From assembly GCF_016863035.1 (NCBI RefSeq), contig NZ_BOOC01000050.1:1-61414 (forward strand): a stretch of 61,414 nucleotides of DNA, given 5' to 3'. A program made the position numbers and the translations under genes. This DNA comes from Microbispora corallina. Its GTDB lineage: Bacteria > Actinomycetota > Actinomycetes > Streptosporangiales > Streptosporangiaceae. A model generated the notes under the pieces. It had not been told where the DNA came from and made no database searches. It saw only the letters and a program-made list of their open reading frames with translations. Positions 16,492-25,100 of this stretch are shown here, in pieces. Positions within the stretch are counted from its first letter, which is position 1. Each line of letters starts with the position of its first letter.

Positions 16492-17925
16492 ATGACGTCA
16501 CGTCCTGCCGACAGCCGCCTCTACATCGACGGAGCGTGGCGGCCGTCGGCATCCGGCCAGGTCGGCGACGTGGAGGAGAAGGCCACCGGTGCGCGCATCG
16601 GCGGCTACGCCCTCGGTGACGAGCGTGACGTCGACGAGGCGGTGGCCGCGGCTCGGGCCGCGCAGCCGGGATGGGCCGCCCTCGCCGCCCCCGAGCGGGC
16701 CTCCTATCTGCGGAAGATGGCCGACTACCTGCGCGAGCACTACGAGGAGCTCGTCACCCAGAGCATGCGGGAGACCGGCGGCGTACGGGCCAAGGGTGAG
16801 GACGAGGTGTCGACCGGCATCCGCCAGCTCGACATCTCCGCCGTCCAGGCCACGGAGAACGCGGGCGAGATCCTGCCGCCGTACAAGGCCGGGAAGCTGT
16901 CGCTGTCGCGGGTCGTGCCGCTGGGCGTGATCGGCGTCATCACGCCGTGGAACTACCCCCTCAACCTGGCGATGCGGGCGGTGGCGCCCGGCCTCGCGTT
17001 CGGCAACACGATCGTGCTCAAGCCGGCCGAGCTGTCGCCGGTCATCGGCGGGCAGGTGCTCGCCGAGGCCGCCGACCACGCGGGGCTGCCGCCCGGGGTC
17101 CTCAACGTGGTGACCGGCGACGGTCCCTCGGCCGGCTGGGCGCTGGCCACCCACCGCGGGTTCGACCTGGTCGACTTCACCGGCTCGCGCTCGGTGGGTC
17201 TCGCCATCGCCGCCGCCGCAGCGGCCGAGCTGCGCCCGATCCGGCTGGAGCTCGGGGGCGATAACGCGTTCCTCGTCCTCGACGACGCCGACGTCGAGCT
17301 GGCCGCGTCGAGCGCCATGATCGCGTCGCTGGAGTTCCAGGGCCAGACGTGCATCAGCTCCAGTCGCCACATCGTCGTACGGGACGTCGCGGAGGAGTAC
17401 GTCGCGGCGGTGACCCGGCGCGTGGAGGCCCTGCGCGTGGGCGACCCGATGAGCGGCGAGGTCGAGCTCGGGCCGCTGATCAGCGTGGCCCAGCGGGACC
17501 GGGTGCACCAGCGGATCGTCGAGCCCTCGGTCGCCATGGGGGCGAAGCTCGTCACCGGCGGCACGTACGACGGCCTCTTCTACCGGCCGACCGTGCTGAC
17601 CGGCGTCACCCCCGAGATGCCGGCGTTCACCGAGGAGATCTTCGGGCCCGTCATCCCGATCACCGTGGTCGAGGACGAGGAGGAGGCGATCGCGCTGACG
17701 AACGGCCACCCCATGCTGATGAACTCGGTCTTCACCGCAGATCTCATGCGGGGCATGCGGGTCGCGGAGCTGCTGCAGGCCGGCGAGGTGCACGTCAACG
17801 ACGCGCACGCCCGGCACGGCGCCGAGAACCAGATGCCCGGCTTCACGCGCCGCCAGTGGATCGGTGTGCAGCGCACCCCGCTGACCCTCCCGGCGTGGAC
17901 GGCCGACCCGGCGGGCCGGGCGTGA
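16492..17925 (+). CDS. NAD(P)-dependent aldehyde dehydrogenase
   Basis: The product has 477 residues. It carries the standard ALDH signatures: the NAD-binding FTGSRSVG, the general base in LELGGDN, and the catalytic cysteine in FQGQTCISSSR. The C-terminal EIFGPVIPI and later blocks are complete, so it should be active. I chose the ATG at 16492 because CGGAG precedes it and the mapped promoter elements lie upstream; a longer open frame to 16399 overlaps the promoter. It overlaps the ThuA gene by four bases (GTGA). The aldehyde is unknown, probably from a sugar catabolic route. Confidence 0.93.
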   Translation: MTSRPADSRLYIDGAWRPSASGQVGDVEEKATGARIGGYALGDERDVDEAVAAARAAQPGWAALAAPERASYLRKMADYLREHYEELVTQSMRETGGVRAKGEDEVSTGIRQLDISAVQATENAGEILPPYKAGKLSLSRVVPLGVIGVITPWNYPLNLAMRAVAPGLAFGNTIVLKPAELSPVIGGQVLAEAADHAGLPPGVLNVVTGDGPSAGWALATHRGFDLVDFTGSRSVGLAIAAAAAAELRPIRLELGGDNAFLVLDDADVELAASSAMIASLEFQGQTCISSSRHIVVRDVAEEYVAAVTRRVEALRVGDPMSGEVELGPLISVAQRDRVHQRIVEPSVAMGAKLVTGGTYDGLFYRPTVLTGVTPEMPAFTEEIFGPVIPITVVEDEEEAIALTNGHPMLMNSVFTADLMRGMRVAELLQAGEVHVNDAHARHGAENQMPGFTRRQWIGVQRTPLTLPAWTADPAGRA

Positions 17926-18587
17926 GCGGGAGCGAGCGCAGGGCGCTCATCGTCCGCGGCGGCTGGGAGGGCCACGTCCCCGTCGAGGCGACCGACCTGT
18001 TCCTGCCGTCGCTGAAGGAGGCCGGTTTCGCGGTCACGATCAGTGAGGACCTGGACGTCTACCGGGACGCGGAGCTGCTGGCCGCCACCGACCTGATCGT
18101 CCAGTGCTGGTCGATGGGAACGCTCACAACGGAGCAGTGCGCCGGCCTCGTCTCGGCGGTCCACGCGGGCACCGGGTTCGCCGGATGGCACGGCGGCGTG
18201 GTGGGGACGTTCAACGAGAGCCTCGACTACCTGCGGATGGTCGGCGGCCTGTTCCTGCACCACCCGCCGGACTTCCTCGACTACCGGGTCACGATCGTCC
18301 CCGAGCACGCGGACCACCCGATCGTCGCCGGGCTGGGGGACTTCGACGTCACCACCGAGCAGTACTGGATGCTCACCGACTCCCACAGCACGGTTCTGGC
18401 CCGCACCTCCATCGAGGCCGGGAACGGCGGCCACGGGGGCGACCCGGTCGACATGCCCGTGGTCTGGACCCGCCGCTGGGGCGCCGGGAAGATCTTCTTC
18501 TCCGCCATCGGGCACCGGATCGCCGACCTCACGCCGCCGACGGTCCGCACGCTCACCGAGCGCGGCCTGCTCTGGGCCGCACGATGA
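17922..18587 (+). CDS. ThuA domain protein
   Basis: The 221-residue protein matches the ThuA-like fold, related to glutamine amidotransferases. Typical blocks are LIVRGGWEGHVP, GFAGWHGGVVGTFNESLDYLRMVGGLF and the C-terminal PVVWTRRWGAGKIFFSAIGHR. ThuA proteins take part in trehalose or related disaccharide use in rhizobia, where they help 3-keto-sugar metabolism. It starts with GTG inside the stop of the aldehyde dehydrogenase gene and ends within the ATG of the next gene, so all three are translationally coupled. Confidence 0.9.
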   Translation: MSGSERRALIVRGGWEGHVPVEATDLFLPSLKEAGFAVTISEDLDVYRDAELLAATDLIVQCWSMGTLTTEQCAGLVSAVHAGTGFAGWHGGVVGTFNESLDYLRMVGGLFLHHPPDFLDYRVTIVPEHADHPIVAGLGDFDVTTEQYWMLTDSHSTVLARTSIEAGNGGHGGDPVDMPVVWTRRWGAGKIFFSAIGHRIADLTPPTVRTLTERGLLWAAR

Positions 18588-19591
18588 ACGCCGCGGGCGT
18601 GGTGCTCGCCATGTTCCCCAACCTGCCGTCCCGGCTGTTCCCGGGGGAGTGCGGAGACCGGCTGCGCGCCGTCGCGGGCGGCGACCCCGGGCCGCCGCTC
18701 ACCGGCTTCACCACCCGCGAGGAGCGCGAACGGCTGGCCGGGGCGCGGATCCTGCTGACCGGATGGGGGAGCCCGGTGATCGACGAGATCGCGCTCGCGT
18801 CCACGCCGAACCTGGTCGCCGTGGTCCACGCGGCCGGCACGGTCAAGGCCCACGTCACCCCCGCGGTGTTCGAGCGGGGGATCGCGGTGAGCTCGGCGGC
18901 CGACGCGAACGCGGTGCCGGTCGCCGAGTACACCCTGGCCGTGATCCTGCTGGCCAACAAGGCCGTGCCGGACCTGGCCAGGCAGTACCGCGCCCGGCGC
19001 TCGGCCATCGACCTGATCGAGGAGTTCCCCCGCATCGGCAACTACGGCAAGACCGTGGGCCTGGTCGGGGCCTCCCGCATCGGCCGCCGGGTCGCCGAGC
19101 TGCTCCGCCCGTTCGACCTGGAGGTGCTGGTCAGCGACCCGTACCTGGACGAGGCCGGGGCGGCGGCGCTGGGCGCGCGCCTGGTGTCCCTGGACGAGCT
19201 GTTCCGCGCGTCCGACGTCGTGTCGCTGCACGCGCCCGCCGTCGAGGCGACGCGCGGCATGGTGACCGGGGCGCTCCTCGCGTCCATGCGCCCGGGCGCC
19301 ACCCTCGTCAACACGGCACGGGGATCGCTGGTGGACCAGGACGCCCTGGTGGCCGAGCTGGGCCGCGGGCGCATCCGGGCGGTCCTCGACGTCACCGAGC
19401 CCGAGATCACGCCGCCGGGGTCGCCGCTGTGGGAGCTGCCCAACGTCGTCCTCACCCCGCACGTCGCGGGGTCCCTCGGCACGGAGCTCGTACGACTCGG
19501 ATCGCACGCCGTGGACGAGGTGGCGAGGGTCGTGGCGGGCCACCCCCTGGGCCACCCCGTCGACCTCGCGGTCCTGTCGGTCACGGCCTGA
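18584..19591 (+). CDS. D-isomer-specific 2-hydroxyacid dehydrogenase
   Basis: The product has 335 residues with the family's two-domain plan. The NAD-binding motif is GLVGASRIGRRVAELL, the catalytic Arg lies in NTARGSLVD, the Glu in DVTEPE, and the His in LTPHVAGS. The set is complete. The N-terminal substrate domain (LPSRLFPGECGDRLRA) resembles sugar-acid or hydroxyacid dehydrogenases of uncertain specificity. The ATG overlaps the ThuA stop (ATGA). With ThuA and the aldehyde dehydrogenase it suggests oxidative breakdown of a sugar or sugar acid. Confidence 0.92.
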   Translation: MNAAGVVLAMFPNLPSRLFPGECGDRLRAVAGGDPGPPLTGFTTREERERLAGARILLTGWGSPVIDEIALASTPNLVAVVHAAGTVKAHVTPAVFERGIAVSSAADANAVPVAEYTLAVILLANKAVPDLARQYRARRSAIDLIEEFPRIGNYGKTVGLVGASRIGRRVAELLRPFDLEVLVSDPYLDEAGAAALGARLVSLDELFRASDVVSLHAPAVEATRGMVTGALLASMRPGATLVNTARGSLVDQDALVAELGRGRIRAVLDVTEPEITPPGSPLWELPNVVLTPHVAGSLGTELVRLGSHAVDEVARVVAGHPLGHPVDLAVLSVTA

Positions 19592-19683
19592 CGCGTGGCC
19601 GGCGCCGTCGAGGGGCGACCGGCGGCGGCCGGATCAGCGCGGACGCCGCCAGAAAACAGCCCTGTATCAATGTTTCGGATGTG

Positions 19684-19717
19684 TTGACGGCCAATGGCTA
19701 GAGACTTACCTTAAGTC
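19684..19717 (+). promoter_or_regulatory. Promoter with second ROK-type operator, transporter operon
   Basis: A -35 box TTGACG (19684-19689) is followed after 17 bp by TACCTT (19707-19712). The -10 lies inside GACTTACCTTAAGTC (19703-19717), which matches the operator at 16418 at 14 of 15 positions. The layout relative to the -35 and -10 boxes is the same as in the first promoter, which makes chance unlikely. Confidence 0.75.
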
Positions 19718-19874
19718 TTGTACAAAGCCTGGGCCGACGTGGTCGGCGCTTCATACGGCGACCCGCGGGTCTGGCGAATCGTCCTCGAACCCTCCTCGAG
19801 AAGACGGCATTTCCGGCCTTGTCCAGGGTCTCCAGGGTCCCCGGTTCGTAGCACACGGAAGCGAAGGAATGGCG

Positions 19875-21200
19875 ATGAAAGCGAGCCATGCAGGGTTCAC
19901 GGGCGTGATGCTGGCGGGCGTCCTGCTCGCCGCGGGCTGCGGCGGCAGCGAGAGCGGCTCGACCGCCCCGGCTCCGGCCTCCGGGGCGTCCTCGGCCGCC
20001 GCCGGCCCGGTCAATCTGACGTTCTGGGACTGGGACCCCAACATGGACAAGGTGGTGGCGCTCTGGAACGACGCCCACCCCGACATCCATGTGACCCTGG
20101 CCAACCCGGCCGGCGGCGACCAGCTGGTCAGCAAGATGATCACGGCCCACCAGGCCAAGAACGGCCCGGACATCGCCAAGGTGGAGTATCAGTCGCTGCC
20201 CGCCCTCGTCTCCGGCGGCGTCGTCCGCGACATCACCGACCTGACCAAGGACACGGTGACCAAGTTCGACGACGTCACGCTGAAGTCGACCCGCTTCGAG
20301 GGCAAGGTCTACGGCATCCCGCAGGACTTCGCGCCGCTCATGCTGTTCTACCGGACCGACGTGTTCAAGAAGTACGGCATCGACGTCCCCACCACGTGGG
20401 ACGAGTACGCCAAGGCGGCGGCCGACCTGCACAAGAAGGCGCCGAAGGTGTACATGACGAACTTCGACGCCGGCGACCCCGGCTGGTTCACCGGCCTCGT
20501 CCAGCAGGCGGGGGCCGACTGGTGGACCACGAGCGGAACGTCGTGGCACGTCGACATCAACGGGGCCCCCTCGAAGAAGGTGGCCGACTACTGGGAGAAT
20601 CTGGTCAAAAGCGGCATCGTCCAGAAAAATCCTTCTTTCTCTCCCCAGTGGAACAAGCAGATGAATGACGGGACCCTGGCCACCTGGATCTCCGGCGCCT
20701 GGGCTCCGGCCCAGCTCGGCGGGATCGCCCCGGCCACCAAGGGCAAGTGGGCGGTGGCCCCGCTCCCGGCCTGGACGGCGGGCGACCCCACCACCGGCAT
20801 CTGGGGCGGCTCGGCGACGACGGTCACGACCGACTCCAAGCACCCGGCCGAGGCGGCGCAGTTCGCCGCCTGGCTGAACACCGACGACGCCGCGGTCAGC
20901 GCGCAGATCGAGAACATCAACGTCTACCCGGCCTCCACCTCGGGCCGCTCGCTTCCGCCCCTGAAGTCGGCCCCGCCGTTCCTCCCCAACCAGGCCGACT
21001 ACTACGACGTCGTCGGGAAGGCCGCGCCGTCCGCCCGCGCGTTCTCGATGTGGGGGCCGAACGTCACCGTGACCTTCAGCAGCTACACCGACGCGTTCGG
21101 CGCGGCGCTGCAGTCCGGCACGCCCTTCAGCGGAGCGCTCGACAAGATGCAGGACGCGACCGTGGCGGACATGAAGAAGCTCGGCTTCTCGCTCAGCTGA
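19875..21200 (+). CDS. Extracellular solute-binding lipoprotein of a sugar ABC transporter
   Basis: A lipoprotein signal ends in the lipobox LLAAGC, so the mature protein is anchored by Cys. The family 1 binding-protein features follow: LTFWDWDPNMDKVVALWN, VYGIPQDFAPLMLFYRTDVF and a Trp-rich binding region (PGWFTGLVQQAGADWWTTSG). The length of 441 residues is typical. I chose the second ATG (19875) because GAAGG sits 7 bp before it and only 1 bp before the first ATG at 19869. It captures an oligosaccharide or sugar for the two permeases downstream. Confidence 0.92.
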   Translation: MKASHAGFTGVMLAGVLLAAGCGGSESGSTAPAPASGASSAAAGPVNLTFWDWDPNMDKVVALWNDAHPDIHVTLANPAGGDQLVSKMITAHQAKNGPDIAKVEYQSLPALVSGGVVRDITDLTKDTVTKFDDVTLKSTRFEGKVYGIPQDFAPLMLFYRTDVFKKYGIDVPTTWDEYAKAAADLHKKAPKVYMTNFDAGDPGWFTGLVQQAGADWWTTSGTSWHVDINGAPSKKVADYWENLVKSGIVQKNPSFSPQWNKQMNDGTLATWISGAWAPAQLGGIAPATKGKWAVAPLPAWTAGDPTTGIWGGSATTVTTDSKHPAEAAQFAAWLNTDDAAVSAQIENINVYPASTSGRSLPPLKSAPPFLPNQADYYDVVGKAAPSARAFSMWGPNVTVTFSSYTDAFGAALQSGTPFSGALDKMQDATVADMKKLGFSLS

Positions 21201-21317
21201 CCTCCCCAGACGTGAGGCCCCACGGGACCTTCACCTGAGAGCCGCCGGGGTCCGCGAGGGCGGGCCCCGGCCGACCATCTCCTCCGCCGGCAGGGCCCGG
21301 GTAAGGCGATCGACGAC

Positions 21318-22223
21318 ATGGTGACAACTGCTGCGACATCGAGGCGGAGATCCCACCGCCTCCCGTACCTGCTGGTCCTGCCGGCGGTGCTGCTCTTCCT
21401 GCTGTTCGTCCTGGCGCCGGGCGTCTACGCCCTGGTCCTCAGCTTCCAGGCCCGCAAGGTCACGGGCGGCCTGCTCGGCTCGACCAGCAAGGTGGTGTAC
21501 GCCGGGCTGGACAACTACCGGAGCGTGCTCGGCGACTCGGCCCTGTGGACGAGCACGCTGCGGATGGTCGCCGTCGGCGCGATCGTCATCCCGGTCACGG
21601 TGGGCCTGGCGCTGCTGTTCGCCCTGCTGCTCGACACGCCGCGGGCCCGGCTCGTCCGGTTCTCACGGCTGTCGATCTTCCTGCCGTACGCGGTCCCCGG
21701 CGTGATCGCCACGCTGCTGTGGGGCTTCATGTACCTGCCGGCGACCAGCCCCATCGGCGGCCACTACGTCGACTTCTTCGGCTCCACGCAGGTGTTCTTC
21801 TCGGTGGCGAACATCTGCGTGTGGGGCGGGGTCGGCTTCAACATGGTGGTCATCTTCACCGCCCTGCGCGCGCTGCCACCCGAGATCTACGAGGCGGCCC
21901 GCATCGACGGCGCCTCCGAGACGCAGATCGCGCTGCGGATCAAGGTGCCCATGGTGCTCCCGGCCGTCGCCATGTGCACGCTGTTCACCGTGCTCGCGGC
22001 GCTCCAGCTGTTCAACGAGCCGAACACGCTGAAGCCCCTGTCCAACGCCATCTCCTCCGACTGGGTCCCGCTGATGAAGATCTACACGGACGCGTTCGTC
22101 AACGCGGACATCTACCACGCCGCGGCCACCTCGATCGTCTTCGCCGCGGGCGTGCTGATCGTGTCGTTCGCCGCCGCGCGCATGGTGCAGTCGCGCGCCG
22201 ACCTGGCCGGGAAGGGCGAATGA
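21318..22223 (+). CDS. Sugar ABC transporter permease (MalF-like)
   Basis: The product has 301 residues with six predicted transmembrane helices. The cytoplasmic EAA loop reads EIYEAARIDGASETQIALRI, the site that docks the ATPase. The first long periplasmic loop (QARKVTGGLLGSTSKVVYAGLDNY) is as expected. It lies 117 bp after the binding protein gene and overlaps the second permease gene at TGATG. No ATP-binding subunit is encoded here; a shared MsiK-type ATPase elsewhere in the genome is the usual solution in actinomycetes. Confidence 0.93.
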   Translation: MVTTAATSRRRSHRLPYLLVLPAVLLFLLFVLAPGVYALVLSFQARKVTGGLLGSTSKVVYAGLDNYRSVLGDSALWTSTLRMVAVGAIVIPVTVGLALLFALLLDTPRARLVRFSRLSIFLPYAVPGVIATLLWGFMYLPATSPIGGHYVDFFGSTQVFFSVANICVWGGVGFNMVVIFTALRALPPEIYEAARIDGASETQIALRIKVPMVLPAVAMCTLFTVLAALQLFNEPNTLKPLSNAISSDWVPLMKIYTDAFVNADIYHAAATSIVFAAGVLIVSFAAARMVQSRADLAGKGE

Positions 22224-23116
22224 TGACCGCGGTGACGGCGGCGGGAAGCATCGGGCGCACGGGTGCCTCGCGGAGCGGGCGGCGCCGCCGGGTGGCCCTG
22301 CTCCCCACGGTGGCGCTGGTGGTGGGCGCGCTCTACTGCATCGTCCCCACCCTGTGGATCCTGATCGCGTCGACGAAGTCGCCCGCCGAGCTGTTCTCGA
22401 CGGAGACCTACCTGCCCTCGTTCAGCGGCGGCCTCGCCGGCAACGTCCGCGACCTGTCGTCGTACGGGGGCGGCGTCTACTGGCACTGGATGCTCAACAG
22501 CTTCCTCTACGCCACGATCGGCGGGCTCGCCGCCTCGACGGTCTCGGCCTGCGCCGGGTACGCGATCGCGAAGTACGCGTTCCGAGGGCGGAAGCTGCTG
22601 TTCAACGCGATCCTCGCGGGCGTCCTGCTCCCCCAGATCGTGCTGGCCATCCCGCAGTACCTCCTGCTGTCGAAGGTCGGGCTCAACGACAGCTACGCCT
22701 CGATCATCCTCCCCCAGCTGTTCAACCCGTACGGCATCTACCTGTGCCGGATCTACGCCGCCGCCTCGGTGCCCGACAGCGTGCTGGAGGCGGGACGGAT
22801 GGACGGCGCGAGCGAGTTCCGGCTGTTCCGCTCGGTCGGGCTGCGGCTGATGGGGCCCGGTCTCGTCACGGTCTTCCTGCTCCAGTTCATCGTGATCTGG
22901 AACAACTTCCTGCTGCCTTTCGTGATGGTGACGAGCGACGACAAGTTCCCGCTCACGGTCGGCCTGTACAGCATGCTCCGGCACGGCGCGGACGAGGCGG
23001 CGCTCTACTCCCTGGTCATCACCGGCACCCTGCTGTCGGTGATCCCGGTCATCGCGCTGTTCCTGTCGCTGCAGCGCTACTGGCGGATCGACCTGGTCAC
23101 CGGCGCCCTGAAGTAG
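22223..23116 (+). CDS. Sugar ABC transporter permease (MalG-like)
   Basis: The product has about 297 residues with six helices. The EAA motif reads SVLEAGRMDGASEFRLFRS, and the helix block FILLPQIVLAIPQYLLLSKV-like sequence marks the MalG family. The start is one of two adjacent ATG codons, 22220 or 22223; I prefer 22223 because GAAGGG is then 6 bp away and the codon overlaps the previous stop. With the binding protein and MalF-like permease it completes the membrane part of a carbohydrate importer. Confidence 0.92.
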   Translation: MTAVTAAGSIGRTGASRSGRRRRVALLPTVALVVGALYCIVPTLWILIASTKSPAELFSTETYLPSFSGGLAGNVRDLSSYGGGVYWHWMLNSFLYATIGGLAASTVSACAGYAIAKYAFRGRKLLFNAILAGVLLPQIVLAIPQYLLLSKVGLNDSYASIILPQLFNPYGIYLCRIYAAASVPDSVLEAGRMDGASEFRLFRSVGLRLMGPGLVTVFLLQFIVIWNNFLLPFVMVTSDDKFPLTVGLYSMLRHGADEAALYSLVITGTLLSVIPVIALFLSLQRYWRIDLVTGALK

Positions 23117-23222
23117 CGGCCTGATCGGGGCTGTGGGCGGGCGTGGCGGCCCGTCCGCAACGAGCGGGCGGATTCGCCGCGAAGTCATTGCCGCGATACG
23201 CGGACGGGCGTACCTTCCGGGC

Positions 23223-23513
23223 ATGGGCGTCATGCACAAGAACCGCGTGGCATGGGACAGTGCTCGGGTGTTCGTGGCCGCCGCGAGCGCCGACACCTAC
23301 TGGTGGCTCAGCGAAGCCGTCGGACAGCAGTTGGGCGCCAGGTATCAGACGAATCTCGCCGAGACCCGGCGCCGGCTGCAGACCGAGGACGCCGTGTCGA
23401 TCGAGGCGGGCGCCTGGCGGGCCCGCCTGTTCGACCTGCTCGACGGGCGGCCCGACCTCGCCCCCCATGTGGTGCGGCTCACCGAGGAGGCCGCCCGCCG
23501 CATGGCGAGCTAG
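23223..23513 (+). CDS. Small hypothetical protein
   Basis: The product has about 96 residues, rich in Ala, Arg and Trp (DTYWWLSEAVGQQLG), and is probably all alpha-helical. I do not recognise it. The start could be the ATG at 23223 or the one at 23232. It lies between the transporter operon and the convergent NUDIX gene. Codon use is like its neighbours, so it is probably real. Confidence 0.5.
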   Translation: MGVMHKNRVAWDSARVFVAAASADTYWWLSEAVGQQLGARYQTNLAETRRRLQTEDAVSIEAGAWRARLFDLLDGRPDLAPHVVRLTEEAARRMAS

Positions 23514-23582
23514 GTCCTTTCCGCCTCGCCGGGCCGTCGCGTCGTCCACAGGCTGTGGACGACGTCCGGGAACAACGCGCGC

Positions 23583-24998
23583 TCACGGTGAGCCGGAGGC
23601 GGCCGGCCGTCCGAGGGCCTCCGCGACGAACATGCGCTCGGAGTGCGGCAGGCGGGCCGCGTCCAGCGACGCGATCGGAATCAGCCGGCGCACCGCCTCA
23701 CCGGGCGCCCGGCGCTCGTCCGCCGCATCGGTCCCCGCCTGAACCTGCGCCTGAACCTGCGCCTGAACCTGCGCCTGAACCCCCGCCGTCTCACCGGGTG
23801 CCGCCGCCTGGACCAGCGCTGCTCCCTCCGCTGCGGCGACCGCCTCGTGCGGCAGCGGCGCGGTGAAGGCGAGGCGGCGGCCGGGGAGGCCGGACGCTGA
23901 AACGTAGTCGTCCGCCCCCACGAACCTGGCCTCTCCGTCGGTCCCCAGCCCGGCCAGGGCGTCCTCCACCCCTTCCCCCGGCCGTACGACGGCGGAGGGG
24001 AGGCGGTCGGTCTCGGCGTCGGAGAGCACGAGCACCGCGTCGCTGCGCAGGCCGACGAGGCAGACCGTCACCTCGGAGAACCCGGCCCGGACGGCCTCCG
24101 CGCCCAGATCCCGCGCGCCGGGCCGCTCCCAGCCGTGCAGGCTGAAGGCCGACCCCGCGTGGACGGCCTCGATGCCGGCCCGCGCGTACGGCACCGTGCG
24201 CTCGGGCAGCCGGTCGAGCGGGAACCAGGCCAGCTCCGCGCACTTGTGCGGCTCGGCGTTCACCGGCGTCCCGGTGACCGTCGCGGCCGTGAGGAACAGC
24301 CCGATCCGCGCGGTGCCGCCCGCGTTGCGGTGGTGCATCACGTGCGCCACCTCGCATCCCGCCACCTCGATGCCCAGCTCCTCCCGGGCCTCCCGCACCG
24401 CGGTGCCGACGACCGACTCCCCCTCCTCCAGGTGCCCGGACGGCATGATCTGCCACTCGCCGTCGGCGTACCCGGTGCCCTGGCGGCGGCCGAGCAGCAC
24501 CCGCCCCTCGTGGAGCAGCAGCAGGTGCACGTCGACCACCGGCCGGAAGCGCCCGGGGGCGTAGGCGGCCGAGTCGAGCAGCGCGGGCAGCGACGGACCG
24601 GCCTCGGCCAGGAACTCCCCCAGCTCGGCGGGCACGAGGGCCAGCTCGCGCGCCTTCTCCGGCCGTACGCGCTGGATCTCGTGGATCCCGATGTCCGGCT
24701 CCAGGAACTCGGGGCCGCTGCGGCGCGACAGGTCCATCGAGACCAGGCGGCAGGCGAAGACGGTGCCCAGATGCCCGGGCTCCACCAGCGTGAACACGCG
24801 CAGCGCCGGTCCGGCGACCGCCCCGAGCTCCTCGTCGAGCTCGCGGCGCAGGGCCAGCTCCGGCGAGGCGTCGCCGGGCTCGACCCCGCCCCCCGGCGTG
24901 ATCCAGTACGGCTCGCGCCCCGGACGCAGCCGCTTGAACAGGACGATCTCGTCCCCGTCGAACAGGAGGGCCCGTACGCTGTGCCGCACTGACGTCAT
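23583..24998 (-). CDS. Tandem NUDIX hydrolase domain protein
   Basis: The product has about 471 residues with two NUDIX domains. The first box reads GGGVEPGDASPELALRREL, then DEELG, so its early spacing is one residue longer than the canonical box. The second reads GHLEEGESVVGTAVREA, then REELGIE, and is canonical. They are joined by about 60 residues. The C-terminal third holds no known domain and carries an AQVQ repeat of four units, encoded by 12-bp tandem repeats. NUDIX enzymes cleave nucleoside diphosphates linked to a group X; the substrate is unknown. I chose the ATG at 24998 by its GATGAGG site. Confidence 0.85.
   Translation of the reverse strand: MTSVRHSVRALLFDGDEIVLFKRLRPGREPYWITPGGGVEPGDASPELALRRELDEELGAVAGPALRVFTLVEPGHLGTVFACRLVSMDLSRRSGPEFLEPDIGIHEIQRVRPEKARELALVPAELGEFLAEAGPSLPALLDSAAYAPGRFRPVVDVHLLLLHEGRVLLGRRQGTGYADGEWQIMPSGHLEEGESVVGTAVREAREELGIEVAGCEVAHVMHHRNAGGTARIGLFLTAATVTGTPVNAEPHKCAELAWFPLDRLPERTVPYARAGIEAVHAGSAFSLHGWERPGARDLGAEAVRAGFSEVTVCLVGLRSDAVLVLSDAETDRLPSAVVRPGEGVEDALAGLGTDGEARFVGADDYVSASGLPGRRLAFTAPLPHEAVAAAEGAALVQAAAPGETAGVQAQVQAQVQAQVQAGTDAADERRAPGEAVRRLIPIASLDAARLPHSERMFVAEALGRPAASGSP
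23737..23784. repeat. 12-bp tandem repeat inside the NUDIX gene
   Basis: The unit GCCTGAACCTGC occurs three times without change, with a fourth partial copy. On the coding strand it encodes alternating Gln/Ala/Val residues (QAQVQAQVQAQVQ). As it is in frame, copy number could change without breaking the gene. Confidence 0.9.
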
Positions 24999-25100
24999 GG
25001 GCCTCATCCTGTCCCATCCCCCGCCCCTCAAGGGTGATCCCCCTGCGGCTGTGGACAACGTCCTGAATACGGTGAGGGGAGACGACGGAAGGGGACGACC

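Noticed and set aside
19592..19874. Riboswitch in the leader of the binding-protein gene
   Set aside because: The leader after the promoter shows no conserved riboswitch core; the operator explains control.
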